A stretch of DNA of 64,000 bases from Novosphingobium silvae (GTDB lineage Bacteria; Pseudomonadota; Alphaproteobacteria; Sphingomonadales; Sphingomonadaceae). Shown piece by piece: positions 35,719-44,465 of this stretch. The notes under the pieces are model-generated. The model was not told where the DNA came from and searched no databases. It was given only the letters and a program-made list of their open reading frames with translations. The DNA lies in NCBI RefSeq assembly GCF_009856825.1, contig NZ_WVTD01000002.1, forward strand, positions 186,001 to 250,000, given 5' to 3'. Within the stretch, counting starts at the first letter, position 1. Each line of letters begins with the position of its first letter. A program made the translations under genes and the position numbers.

Positions 35719-38559
35719 ATGGCAACGCGCATGCTTATCGATGCGCGCCACCCGGAAGAAACGCGGGTGGCGGTCGTCAAGGGCAACCGGATTGAAGAAT
35801 TCGATTTCGAGTCCACTGAACGCAAGCAGATAAAGGGTAACATCTACCTCGCGAAGGTGACCCGCGTGGAGCCTTCGCTCCAGGCTGCCTTCGTCGACTT
35901 CGGCGGCAATCGCCACGGCTTCCTCGCCTTCAGCGAGATCCATCCCGACTATTATCAGATCCCCAAGGAAGACCGCGAGGCGTTGCTGGCCGAAGAGGCC
36001 GCCCACGCCGAAGAGGAAGCCGCGCTCCGCGCAAGCGAGGGTGACGACGAGGACGAGGACGAGTTCGGCGACGATGATGGCGGCCTGACCGAGGTCGACA
36101 CGTCCGAGAAGGATCATGTCGCAACGATCGAGGATGGTTCCGTCGAGAACCCGTTCCACGCGGACGACGAGGCCGAGAACTCCGAGGAAGAAGGCGAAGC
36201 CGGATCTGAAGGTTCGGGCCGCAGGGGGCGTGGGCGTCGCCGCCAGGGCCGTTCGTCGGGCCGCTCCAAGGAGGCCGACGACCTGCGCGCGAAGCGCATG
36301 GCACTGCGTCGTCGTTACAAGATTCAGGACGTCATCCACCGCCGCCAGGTGCTGCTCGTGCAGGTTGTCAAGGAAGAGCGTGGCAACAAGGGCGCGGCGC
36401 TGACCACCTATCTCAGCCTTGCCGGCCGTTATTGCGTGCTAATGCCGAACTCCAGCCATGGCGGCGGCATCAGCCGGAAGATCAGTTCCGCCTCTGACCG
36501 CAAGCGCCTGAAGTCGATCATTTCGGAGCTGAACCTGCCGCGCAGCATGGGCTGCATCGTGCGCACCGCCGGGCTCCAGCGCACCAAGACCGAAATCAAG
36601 CGCGATTTCGACTACCTTGCGCGGCTCTGGGACGACCTGCGCGAAGTAACTCTGCGCTCCGCGGCGCCGACGCTGATCCACTCGGACAGCGACCTCATCA
36701 AGCGCGCGATCCGCGACATCTACAATCGCGACATTGAGGAAGTCGTTGTCGAGGGCGAGGAAGGCTACCGCGCCGCACGCGACTTCATGAAGTTGCTGAT
36801 GCCCAGCCACGGCCGCAAGGTTAAGCCGTATTCCGACCCGGTCCCGCTGTTCCAACGCTACGGCGCGGAAGACCAGCTGACGGCGATGTACGACCCTGTC
36901 GTGCAGCTTAAGTCGGGCGGTTACATTGTCATCAACCCGACCGAGGCGCTCGTCTCGATCGACATCAACTCGGGCCGCGCCACTAAGGAGCACGGGATCG
37001 AGCAGACGGCGGTCGCCACCAACCTCGAGGCCACAGGCGAGATCGCCCGCCAGCTCCGCCTGCGCGACATGGCCGGTCTCGTCGTGATCGACTTCATCGA
37101 CATGGAGTACGGCTCCAACGTCCGCAAGGTCGAGAAGGCGATGAAGGAAGCGCTCAAGAACGATCGCGCGCGCATCCAGGTTGGCCGCATCTCGAGCTTC
37201 GGCCTCATGGAGATGAGCCGCCAGCGCCTTCGCACCGGTGTGCTGGAAGCGACCACGCGCTCGTGCCCGCACTGCGATGGTACTGGCCTCGTGCGTACCG
37301 CCAGCTCGGCAGGCCTGTCCGCGCTTCGCCTCATCGAGGACGAGGCTGCCAAGGGCAAGGGCGTGGTCGTCTCGCTGTTCGCCTCGACCGAGGCTGCGAT
37401 CTACCTCCTGAACGCCAAGCGCACCGACCTTGCCGATATCGAGGACCGCTACGGCGTGACCGTGGAAGTGATCCCCGAGGGCGAGAACGAAGGCGCGAAG
37501 ATGCGCGTGATCTCTTCCGGTCCGCGCAACGAGTTCGTGCCCCGCTTCGATCCGATCGCAGAGGACGTCGAGGACGACTTCATCATCGAGGAGGAAGAAG
37601 AGGAGGAAGAGGAAGAGATCGGCCGCGACGAAGCCGCTTCCGCTGAGCGTCCTCGCGAGCGAGCCGAGGGCGACGAAGGCGAAGGACGTGGCCGCAAGCG
37701 CCGCAAGCGCCGCCGTGGTCGCAACCGCGATCGCCGTGACGAAGACGGTGCCGAAGCTTCGGATGCCGAAGCCGACGCTGCCGACGACGCGGAAGACGAG
37801 GCCGACACCGAGGCTGAAAACGAGGCCGAAGGCACCTTTGAGGGTGACACCGACGAAGGCAGCGACGCGCCGAAGAAGCGTCGCCGTCGCGGCGGTCGTC
37901 GCCGTCGTGGTCGCCGTGGAGAAGGCGAAAACGGCTTCGAAGGCGAGAACGGCAGCGATGGCGAAAACGGCAGCGATGGCGAAAGCAACGAGAGCGCTGA
38001 CGAGCCCGCCGAAGACGCCGAGCCTGCGCAGGTCGTCGAAGCTGCGAGCGAGCCGGAGCTTACCGCAGCCGAGCCGGTTGCCGAGGAAGTGCCCGCCAAG
38101 CCCAAGCGCACGCGTCGCAAGAAGGCAGATGCCGAGGCTGCGCCTGACTCTGCCGTCGAGCCGGTTGCCGAGCAAGTGCCCGCCAAGCCGAAGCGTGCAC
38201 CCCGTCGCAAGAAAGCCGAAACGGTCGATGCTCCAGCGGAAGCCACCGTCGAGCCGGTTGCAGAGGAGGCGCCGGCCAAGCCGAAGCGGGCGCCGCGCCG
38301 CAAGAAGGCAGACGTGGAGGCCGCCGAGGCTCCTGCGGAACCTGCTGGCGCCGAAGCACCCGCGAAGCCCAAGCGTGCACCGCGACGCAAGAAGGCGGAA
38401 GCTGGAACGGACGAAGCTGTGACGGCCCAGGCAGAAACCGCCGCAGTGGCAGAAGCCACCACTGACGAAGGGCCTGCTGACGATGTCGCTTCCGGAGAGT
38501 CCCAGCTCTCTGACGGAAGCCCTCGTCGCGGCTGGTGGCAGCGCACGTTCGGCAACTAA
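35719..38559 (+). CDS. rne: Ribonuclease E
   Basis: 946 residues from MATRMLIDARHPEE; the open frame extends 100 codons upstream without similarity. It cleaves single-stranded RNA and organises the degradosome. The S1 domain is split by an acidic then basic insert (about residues 91-197), known in alphaproteobacteria. Catalytic Asp motifs VSIDINSGRATKEH and LVVIDFIDMEYGSN are intact, and the zinc link is SCPHCDGTG. The C-terminal half is low complexity: acidic stretches, Arg-rich patches (GRKRRKRRRGRN) and Lys/Arg/Pro/Ala repeats for RNA and partner binding. It ends RRGWWQRTFGN. Confidence 0.95.
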   Translation: MATRMLIDARHPEETRVAVVKGNRIEEFDFESTERKQIKGNIYLAKVTRVEPSLQAAFVDFGGNRHGFLAFSEIHPDYYQIPKEDREALLAEEAAHAEEEAALRASEGDDEDEDEFGDDDGGLTEVDTSEKDHVATIEDGSVENPFHADDEAENSEEEGEAGSEGSGRRGRGRRRQGRSSGRSKEADDLRAKRMALRRRYKIQDVIHRRQVLLVQVVKEERGNKGAALTTYLSLAGRYCVLMPNSSHGGGISRKISSASDRKRLKSIISELNLPRSMGCIVRTAGLQRTKTEIKRDFDYLARLWDDLREVTLRSAAPTLIHSDSDLIKRAIRDIYNRDIEEVVVEGEEGYRAARDFMKLLMPSHGRKVKPYSDPVPLFQRYGAEDQLTAMYDPVVQLKSGGYIVINPTEALVSIDINSGRATKEHGIEQTAVATNLEATGEIARQLRLRDMAGLVVIDFIDMEYGSNVRKVEKAMKEALKNDRARIQVGRISSFGLMEMSRQRLRTGVLEATTRSCPHCDGTGLVRTASSAGLSALRLIEDEAAKGKGVVVSLFASTEAAIYLLNAKRTDLADIEDRYGVTVEVIPEGENEGAKMRVISSGPRNEFVPRFDPIAEDVEDDFIIEEEEEEEEEEIGRDEAASAERPRERAEGDEGEGRGRKRRKRRRGRNRDRRDEDGAEASDAEADAADDAEDEADTEAENEAEGTFEGDTDEGSDAPKKRRRRGGRRRRGRRGEGENGFEGENGSDGENGSDGESNESADEPAEDAEPAQVVEAASEPELTAAEPVAEEVPAKPKRTRRKKADAEAAPDSAVEPVAEQVPAKPKRAPRRKKAETVDAPAEATVEPVAEEAPAKPKRAPRRKKADVEAAEAPAEPAGAEAPAKPKRAPRRKKAEAGTDEAVTAQAETAAVAEATTDEGPADDVASGESQLSDGSPRRGWWQRTFGN
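38080..38400 (+). repeat. Imperfect repeats in RNase E tail
   Basis: Four copies of about 30 residues share a core AKPKR(A/T)(P)RRKKA, each preceded by an acidic Val/Ala/Glu/Pro spacer (VAEEVP, VAEQVP, VAEEAP, GAEAP). The alternation of acidic and basic blocks fits a disordered RNA-binding tail. An exact 18-bp tandem duplication encoding ENGSDG occurs just upstream at about 37948-37984. Confidence 0.8.
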
Positions 38560-38579
38560 GATTTCCGAGCCAGGTTCAG

Positions 38580-38625
38580 GCGCCGCGCGCGATCTTCGGA
38601 TCACGCGCGGCGCTTGTCGTTTCGG
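38580..38625 (+). terminator. Rho-independent terminator of rne
   Basis: GCGCCGCGCG (38580-38589) pairs with CGCGCGGCGC (38604-38613); above one mismatch, GATC pairs with GATC around a TTCG tetraloop. It is followed by TTGTCGTTT. Located 20 bases after the rne stop, it is a strong terminator candidate. Confidence 0.85.
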
Positions 38626-39195
38626 CAATTCGCGTTTCTTCTCTGCCTGGCAGCCGCTCGCGCGCCGCAGGAGTCGGCTGGCGGCTATTCAGCAACTCAA
38701 GAAAATCTTCGAACACGAGCTATAGCCCTGGTGTCGAACGCTGTTTCGATGTCAGCGAGACACGCCTGCGCCGCGCGCGCATCCTGGTAACGGCTCCTCT
38801 CCGCAAAGGCAGCGCGACAGATCGCAGCCCTGCCAACGCTTCGCGTTAGGGGACGTACCACCTCCAGCCTCGCCCGCAGTGCCATGTCGCGCATCTCCAT
38901 TGCTCCGAGGAGGAGCAACGGACCGTCTTTCCGCACATCCACCCTTCCCGGTTTTTGACGGGAAACAGCACCTGCCCTGAATGGCGCTCTGCGCGATCTC
39001 GGATACTTGCCTGTCGGCGAGAGAAAAATGCCTCTCTCTCGCGCCACCCAGGCTGCGAACACCTCGCAACAGGCTGAAACGATTGCTTGCAGAGCGCCCC
39101 TGACCTTTGTCACCCCTTGCCCTGCCGCGTCGAATCGCTAGAGGGGTCACATCAGTCGCGGTTCATGCCGCAGTGCAAGATCACGGGGATTCTTC
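38626..39195. other. Intergenic region before sdhB
   Basis: 570 bases between the rne terminator and sdhB. A minus-strand frame 38697-38900 could encode about 67 residues (MEMRDMALRARLEVV...), with GGAG close to the ATG, and a TGCTCC/GGAGCA hairpin lies right there. Coding character is weak toward its end, so it is not called as a gene. The sdhB promoter should lie in the last 100 bases. Confidence 0.4.
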
Positions 39196-39978
39196 ATGGC
39201 GACCTTCACCCTCCCGGCCAACAGCAAGATCAAGAAGCAGGGCAAAGTCCACAAGGCCGAGGGTGCCGCCAAGGTGAAGAAGTTCACCGTGTACCGCTAC
39301 GACCCGGATTCGGGCGAGAACCCGCGGTACGACACGTTCGAGATCGATCTCGAGAACTGCGGTCCAATGGTCCTCGACGCGCTCATCAAGATGAAGAGCG
39401 AAGCCGATCCGTCGCTGACGTTCCGCCGCTCGTGCCGCGAAGGCATTTGCGGTTCGTGCGCCATGAACATGAACGGCAAGAACGGCCTTGCGTGCACCAC
39501 CGCCATCGAAGACCTCAAGGGCGATATCCGTATCACCCCCCTGCCCCACATGGACGTGATTAAGGACCTCGTACCGGACTTCACGCACTTCTATGCGCAG
39601 TATGCCTCGATCCGTCCCTGGCTGCAGACCGTCTCGACCACTCCGTCGGGCAAGGAGCGTCTGCAGAGCCCCGAACAGCGCGAGAAGCTGGACGGCCTTT
39701 ACGAGTGCATCCTGTGCGCATGCTGCTCCACCTCGTGTCCAAGCTACTGGTGGAACTCGGACAAGTTCCTCGGCCCGGCCATCCTGCTGCAGGCCTATCG
39801 CTGGCTTGCGGACAGCCGTGACGAGATGACCGGTGAGCGTCTCGACGAGTTGGAGGATCCGTTCCGCCTCTACCGCTGCCACACCATCATGAACTGTGCG
39901 AACGTATGCCCGAAGGGTCTTTCGCCAGCCCGCGCGATCGCCGAGATAAAGAAGATGCAGGCAGAGCGTCAGGTCTGA
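39196..39978 (+). CDS. sdhB: Succinate dehydrogenase iron-sulfur subunit
   Basis: 260 residues. The three cluster motifs are complete: [2Fe-2S] [15 protein letters not shown] with GLACTT, [4Fe-4S] [16 protein letters not shown], and [3Fe-4S] [18 protein letters not shown]. It links the SdhA flavoprotein to the membrane anchors in complex II of the citric acid cycle. The sdhA, sdhC and sdhD genes are not in the window, so sdhB is apart from them or they lie far off. Confidence 0.96.
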   Translation: MATFTLPANSKIKKQGKVHKAEGAAKVKKFTVYRYDPDSGENPRYDTFEIDLENCGPMVLDALIKMKSEADPSLTFRRSCREGICGSCAMNMNGKNGLACTTAIEDLKGDIRITPLPHMDVIKDLVPDFTHFYAQYASIRPWLQTVSTTPSGKERLQSPEQREKLDGLYECILCACCSTSCPSYWWNSDKFLGPAILLQAYRWLADSRDEMTGERLDELEDPFRLYRCHTIMNCANVCPKGLSPARAIAEIKKMQAERQV

Positions 39979-40004
39979 AGCCCTCGCGGGACTCAGCTGG
40001 CGCT

Positions 40005-40475
40005 GTGACCAGGAGCACCTTTACTTACGAGCCCGACCCGGAATTCCCCGGCTGGCACACGTGGAAGCTGGACAACGGTGCGAGGTTCAACTCGCTGGGC
40101 CTTGGCCGAATGATCGTCCGGCGCGAGGGCGAGCGCTTCTCTCGCGTTCGTCTGGTCCACACCGAGGAGCGCCACAGTAACGTGCATGGGAACGTTCACG
40201 GCGGTGTTACCATGGCGCTGATCGACGTGGCCATGTTCGCCGCCATGTTCACTGTGCTCGGAACAGACGCCGCAGGCGCGGTCACGCTGGATCTCCATAA
40301 TCAGTTCATCGGCGCGGCCCGTATCGGCCGACCTCTCGACATCGTCACGGAAGTCGTGAAGGAAACGCGGCGCCTCGTCTTCCTGCGCGGCACTGCGGAG
40401 CAGGAAGACCATCTGGTCGCCAGCTTCATGGGCACCTTGCGCAAGCCTTCAAGCCCAGTGGAACATGCTCGATGA
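40005..40475 (+). CDS. Hotdog-fold (PaaI-type) thioesterase
   Basis: 156 residues from a GTG at 40005, or a longer version from an ATG at 39906 that would overlap sdhB. The hotdog core shows NVHGGVTMALIDVAMFAAMF and AVTLDLHNQFIGAARIGRPLDIVTEV, with the HGG(V) motif of PaaI-like acyl-CoA thioesterases. Substrate unknown. Its stop overlaps the zapE start by four bases, so they are translationally coupled. Confidence 0.75.
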   Translation: MTRSTFTYEPDPEFPGWHTWKLDNGARFNSLGLGRMIVRREGERFSRVRLVHTEERHSNVHGNVHGGVTMALIDVAMFAAMFTVLGTDAAGAVTLDLHNQFIGAARIGRPLDIVTEVVKETRRLVFLRGTAEQEDHLVASFMGTLRKPSSPVEHAR

Positions 40476-41587
40476 CCGCGATGCTCGAACGGTACGAGAC
40501 GCTGGTCGCCACCGGCGAACTGCGGTCCGATACCGAACAGGCCGCCGCTGCCGAGCGCCTGGATCGCCTGCAGCGCGCGCTTTACAAGGCGCAATCCTCA
40601 ACGGGCTTGCTCGGCAAGCTGCTTGGCAAGAAGCCAGCGCCGCCCCGCGGCGTTTACATGTGGGGCGGGGTTGGTCGCGGCAAGTCCATGCTCATGGACC
40701 TATTCGTGCAAACGCTCGATATCCCTGGCAAGCGGCGCATCCACTTCCACGCCTTCATGCTGGAGGTCCACGCCCTTCTTCGTGACGAGCGCAAGAAGGA
40801 GACAGGCGATCCGATTCCGCCGGTGGCCGCAACGATCGCGCGAAATGTCAGGTGCCTCGCCTTCGACGAGATGGTGGTAAACAACTCCGCCGACGCGATG
40901 ATTATGAGTCGTCTGTTCACACACCTTATCGTGAACGAAGGCGTGACGGTCGTCACCACCTCGAACCGTGCACCGTCGCAGTTGTACAAGGACGGCCTGA
41001 ACCGCGAACACTTCCTGCCCTTCATCGCGCTGATCGAGCAGGAACTCGACGTGCTGACGCTTAACGGACCGACGGACTATCGCATGCAGCGCCTGGGCGG
41101 CATGGCCACATGGCACGTTCCGCTGGGTGAAGCGGCGACGCAGGCTGCGCGCGAGGCTTTCTACCGTCTCACCGACTATCCGCCGGAGGATAGCGAGCAT
41201 GTGCCATCCGCTGACCTCGACGTGGGCGGCGGGCGGACACTGCACGTTCCCAAAAGCCTCAAGGGCGTGGGTGTGTTCAGCTTCAAGCGGCTGTGCGGCG
41301 AAGCGCGGGGAGCGGCCGATTACCTGGCCATTGCTCGCGCTTACCATACGGTGATCCTGGTAGGCATACCCCGAATGGGGCCTGATCGCCGAAACGAGGC
41401 AGCACGGTTCGTGACCCTGATCGACGCGCTCTACGAGAACAAAGTCAAGTTGATTGCGGCAGCCGATGCCGAACCTGAGGATCTGTATCAATCAGGAACC
41501 GGTCGATTCGAATTCGAGCGCACCGTTAGCCGTCTCAACGAGATGCAGAGCGCGGACTATCTTGCGCTTGGCCATGGGGAGGGTTGA
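40472..41587 (+). CDS. zapE: Cell division ATPase ZapE (AFG1-like)
   Basis: 371 residues. AFG1/ZapE P-loop ATPase: Walker A MWGGVGRGKSMLMDLF, RRIHFHAFM, Walker B CLAFDEMVVNN, and TTSNRAPSQLYKDGLNREHFLPFI. In E. coli ZapE acts at the division ring and interacts with FtsZ; mitochondrial AFG1 relates to respiratory protein quality control. Location after sdhB and a thioesterase is a common alphaproteobacterial arrangement. Confidence 0.92.
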   Translation: MTAMLERYETLVATGELRSDTEQAAAAERLDRLQRALYKAQSSTGLLGKLLGKKPAPPRGVYMWGGVGRGKSMLMDLFVQTLDIPGKRRIHFHAFMLEVHALLRDERKKETGDPIPPVAATIARNVRCLAFDEMVVNNSADAMIMSRLFTHLIVNEGVTVVTTSNRAPSQLYKDGLNREHFLPFIALIEQELDVLTLNGPTDYRMQRLGGMATWHVPLGEAATQAAREAFYRLTDYPPEDSEHVPSADLDVGGGRTLHVPKSLKGVGVFSFKRLCGEARGAADYLAIARAYHTVILVGIPRMGPDRRNEAARFVTLIDALYENKVKLIAAADAEPEDLYQSGTGRFEFERTVSRLNEMQSADYLALGHGEG

Positions 41588-41591
41588 TCTT

Positions 41592-41603
41592 CGTTAGCTA
41601 ACA
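41592..41603. repeat. 12-bp inverted pair, left copy (CGTTAGCTAACA)
   Basis: CGTTAGCTAACA just after the zapE stop. Its reverse complement TGTTAGCTAACG is at 41924-41935, about 320 bp away, so the pair bounds the Trp-leader-like unit. The inner ten bases GTTAGCTAAC are self-complementary, fitting an operator. Confidence 0.7.
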
Positions 41604-41714
41604 TTGGTCTGCGTACCGCTGCACAGGTTGCATGTGTAGCCAGTGTGACGCTGTAAAGAAGGGAGCAGCTGCCGCGCTCAAAACGGCGCTTGCCTCCGTA
41701 CTTCGCGAAATCTA

Positions 41715-41765
41715 GGCAAAGAAAAAGCGCTTTCCAAAAGACAGGAGTTCCTCTGGAAAGCGCTT
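41715..41765 (-). terminator. Rho-independent terminator (minus strand)
   Basis: On the minus strand, AAGCGCTTTCCA pairs perfectly over 12 bases with TGGAAAGCGCTT around a 17-nt loop, and is followed by TTTCTTTG. This is one of the strongest terminators in the window. It ends the leader-like transcript, or the EAL gene transcript if that reads through. Confidence 0.85.
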
Positions 41766-41910
41766 CTGTATCTTGCGGGGTCCAAGCCGTGTGGCTGAGA
41801 CCTCAGCAGGAGTTCGCCGCTATTAGCGAGCGTTACCCCACCAACCACCGCCCCAGATGTCCTTGGTCATTGTCAGTTCCCATGTGAAGCGGCCGCGTCA
41901 CTGCGGCCGT
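41720..41910 (-). ncRNA. Candidate Trp-leader/attenuator-like RNA
   Basis: A compact minus-strand unit. A promoter-like pair TTGATG (41939-41944) and TATCTG (41916-41921) is spaced 17 bases, with a palindrome in the spacer. Right after the expected start comes a 7-bp GC hairpin (41890-41909), then a 15-codon ORF with three Trp codons, then about 58 bases to the 12-bp terminator. This is the order of a trp attenuator leader such as rhizobial trpL. No biosynthetic gene lies downstream; zapE runs the other way. It may be a free-standing leader RNA. The boundaries are estimates. Confidence 0.4.
41823..41870 (-). CDS. Trp-rich 15-residue leader-like peptide
   Basis: ATG to TAA encodes MTKDIWGGGWWGNAR. 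Three of the fifteen residues are Trp (two adjacent) and four are Gly. A weak GGGAA ribosome site lies 8-12 bases upstream. Length, Trp content, an Ala-Arg end and a terminator soon after the stop all recall trp leader peptides of alphaproteobacteria. Nothing downstream would be controlled in cis. Confidence 0.35.
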   Translation of the reverse strand: MTKDIWGGGWWGNAR

Positions 41911-41923
41911 TAGCACAGATAAC

Positions 41924-41935
41924 TGTTAGCTAACG
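41924..41935. repeat. 12-bp inverted pair, right copy (TGTTAGCTAACG)
   Basis: Reverse complement of the copy at 41592-41603. The palindromic core GTTAGCTAAC falls between the promoter-like -35 and -10 elements of the leader-like transcript, a usual place for a repressor site. Confidence 0.7.
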
Positions 41936-41951
41936 CTTCATCAAGAGAATT

Positions 41952-44255
41952 TTAACCAATCAATCGCGCCCGGCGTCCTGAGATGAAGTCAAGGAGGTCT
42001 CGGAATGGCACAGGCCGGCTGATGTGGTAGCCCTGCACCACGTCGCAACGAAGCTCGGAGAGAGTTTCGAGCACTGCTGCCGTCTCTACGCCTTCGGCCA
42101 CCACGACACGATCGAGGGAATGGGCCATCTCGATGATCGACTGCACAAGAACCAGGTCGTCCTTGCGTGACTCCATAGAGGACACAAAGCTCTTGTCGAT
42201 CTTGACCTCACTTGCCGGAAGGTAGCGCAGGTAATCAATCGTGGCGTTACCCGTACCGAAGTCATCGATCGACAGGCGCAGGCCGGACTGTACCAGACGC
42301 TGCAGCATCTGGAACGTCTTGGAACTGCGATCCAGACGGTCGGTCTCGGTAATCTCAAGGATCAGGCGGTTGGGCGAAAGTCCGTGCGTAGCAAGGATCT
42401 CGGCGATCATGCCGGGAAGCCCTGGATTTCGAAGCAACTGGGCCGAGATGTTGACCGACATCGTCATCTCGAAACCGTGCCGCTCCAGCTCCACCGCCAC
42501 CCGGACCGCATCGTTAATGACAAAGCGTGTGATGCGCTCGATCCGATGAAATTCCTCGGCGATGCGGATGAACTTGTCAGGGCTGATTGGGCCTCGTTCC
42601 GGATGCGTCCAGCGCACGAGCGCTTCTGCGCCACTGATGCGATTGGAGCGCAGTTCGAGCTTGGGCTGGTAAGCGACCCAGACCTCGCCGTTGTCGATCG
42701 CACGGTCCAGCGAAGTGAGAAGCGAAATCTCCCACTGAGCTTCATGCTTGCGCGCGTCGTGCTGATACACGAGCTCGTCGTTGCGGACCGCCTCTTCGGC
42801 GGCTTGCATCGCGCTCGCCACACGGCCGGAAAGAGGGCGATCGAATTCCGAGTCGATGCCGCAGTTGAACGAGAGGTCGATATCGATCCCGCCCACCTGG
42901 ATACCGTTCTGCACAATGCGATGAAGGCCTTCGAGGTTTTCGAAAAGATCGAACGTGCTGCGGATCGATGAGAGCCACACGAACATGCCGCCTTCGTGGT
43001 AGATCAGGACGCCTTCATCGCTAATCCTGATGCGCCGAACGATTTCCTTCGCCAGTTGCCCTTCGACGTGCTCGGCGAAGCTGCTGATGATGCCTCCGTA
43101 GTTTCGGATCTTCAGAGCTACTAGAGTGCGCGTCGAGAGGTCTCCGGAGTTGCGTAGCGCCTGCACGCTCGGCAAGCCGGAACCCGCGTTCGTCTCGCCC
43201 GCTTCCTCCACACGATCAAGGTTCCGCATGCGCACTACCGCAATAACTGCAACCACAATTGCGGGCACGATGTCGATCTGGACGTCGAAGTAGTTCAGGA
43301 CGAACGGACCGACGCCAAGCACTGTCACAAGCGCAGTGAAGCGATAAACATCCAGCGCCCGACCGCGACGGAGCCCGGAGGCGACCACCAGCAGCACGAC
43401 AAGGAAAGGGATGAACCATCCTATGTCCTGGGGAACACCCGATCGAAGCGTCTGTGCTCCGATCACGTGCAGAAAGCCCTCCGACGCGCCGACGCCCTGC
43501 CCCGGTACGCGAAACACATCGTTCGAGCCGACGGCTGCGCGAGAGACCACTATGTCCTTCCCAGCAACATCTTCTCGCACGAAGCTTTCGCGTAGAACGT
43601 CAATGTAACTGATGCTCGGAATGGAACTGATGGCGATGGAAAAATCGGGGAAGAACAACTCGTCAGACGAACGTTCGATTCCAGCCATCTGGGCCGAAAC
43701 CGATGGAATACGGCCGATCGCGCTCTCGGAGGAATAAGGAATTTGAACGTTGAGGTTGAGAGGACGGTGGCGAGTGATGACGGACACAGACTTCGCGTGT
43801 TGCCGGAACTGCGGAAGCGGCAGATCGCTCACGAAGTTCCCCTTCCCGACGTCTACCCCCAATTCCGCTCCAAGGAAGACCTTGCCCGGATGAGCCTGTA
43901 GAGCCTGCACGAACCGCAGATCGTCTGTGGGAGCAGCCTTCTTGGCGAACGACTTGGTGAAGTAGACGCTTTTGGCACCAGCCGCGAAGAGGCGCTGCAG
44001 CAGTTCCGCGTCATGCCCCCGGTTGACGTCGGTGACGCCGAGTTCATCGTTCGTACGATCGTCCTGCAGAACGATCAGCACCTTCTGGTCAGCCGGATGC
44101 AGTCGAACCGCCCAGCGCACGTTGCGCATCGCGTCTTCAAGCGGGAGCCCGGCGGCCGAAATGCCCATGGCCAGGCCAGCCAACGCAGCCCAGACCATGA
44201 TACGGACCCGCGGCCGCTTCCAGATGTCCGCTATGTTCCCCCACAATCCGGTCAT
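41952..44255 (-). CDS. CHASE2 - degenerate GGDEF - EAL c-di-GMP phosphodiesterase
   Basis: 767 residues. Membrane helix at about 18-36, extracytoplasmic CHASE2 sensor (about 38-280), two or three helices at about 285-345, a GGDEF-like domain with EGGMF in place of GGDEF (so no cyclase activity expected), and a C-terminal EAL domain. EAL residues look intact: SGAEALVRW, MSVNISAQLL, LEITETDRL, LSIDDFGTGNATIDYL, VKIDKSFV and VVAEGVET. It likely lowers c-di-GMP in response to an outside signal. Start MTGLWGNIAD has AAGGGG ahead. It adjoins the polysaccharide locus, which it may influence. Confidence 0.88.
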   Translation of the reverse strand: MTGLWGNIADIWKRPRVRIMVWAALAGLAMGISAAGLPLEDAMRNVRWAVRLHPADQKVLIVLQDDRTNDELGVTDVNRGHDAELLQRLFAAGAKSVYFTKSFAKKAAPTDDLRFVQALQAHPGKVFLGAELGVDVGKGNFVSDLPLPQFRQHAKSVSVITRHRPLNLNVQIPYSSESAIGRIPSVSAQMAGIERSSDELFFPDFSIAISSIPSISYIDVLRESFVREDVAGKDIVVSRAAVGSNDVFRVPGQGVGASEGFLHVIGAQTLRSGVPQDIGWFIPFLVVLLVVASGLRRGRALDVYRFTALVTVLGVGPFVLNYFDVQIDIVPAIVVAVIAVVRMRNLDRVEEAGETNAGSGLPSVQALRNSGDLSTRTLVALKIRNYGGIISSFAEHVEGQLAKEIVRRIRISDEGVLIYHEGGMFVWLSSIRSTFDLFENLEGLHRIVQNGIQVGGIDIDLSFNCGIDSEFDRPLSGRVASAMQAAEEAVRNDELVYQHDARKHEAQWEISLLTSLDRAIDNGEVWVAYQPKLELRSNRISGAEALVRWTHPERGPISPDKFIRIAEEFHRIERITRFVINDAVRVAVELERHGFEMTMSVNISAQLLRNPGLPGMIAEILATHGLSPNRLILEITETDRLDRSSKTFQMLQRLVQSGLRLSIDDFGTGNATIDYLRYLPASEVKIDKSFVSSMESRKDDLVLVQSIIEMAHSLDRVVVAEGVETAAVLETLSELRCDVVQGYHISRPVPFRDLLDFISGRRARLIG

Positions 44256-44465
44256 GACCACCCCTTGGCGAATCGCGGGACGTGCGTCGGCAGTGCGGAG
44301 AATTTCCGCTCCATGTAACAGCAATGGCGACCAATTCTGTTCATCGACGTACCGCAATGACGCTTCGTTGCAGCCGGCGTAGACCAGAGTTCCTAAGAAT
44401 AAGTGTAGTTAAGTGCGCATAGTGCGACGAAGCCGGAAAGCTGGCAAAACAGCGCCGGTCGGGGC

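Noticed and set aside
35719..38559. Start of rne 100 codons upstream at 35419
   Set aside because: The extra sequence has no similarity to RNase E; ATG at 35719 begins the conserved MATRMLIDA.
36439..38628. A 729-codon open frame on the minus strand opposite rne
   Set aside because: It mirrors the RNase E coding frame in GC-rich DNA, gives a low-complexity protein, and the plus-strand gene has clear catalytic motifs.
38697..38900. Possible 67-residue minus-strand gene upstream of sdhB
   Set aside because: Has a fair ribosome site but weak coding character at its end and no known family; left as part of the intergenic entry.
41823..41870. Reading the Trp-rich peptide as a type I toxin or lasso peptide precursor
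   Set aside because: Too short and without a membrane helix or modification genes nearby; its terminator and Trp codons fit a leader peptide better.
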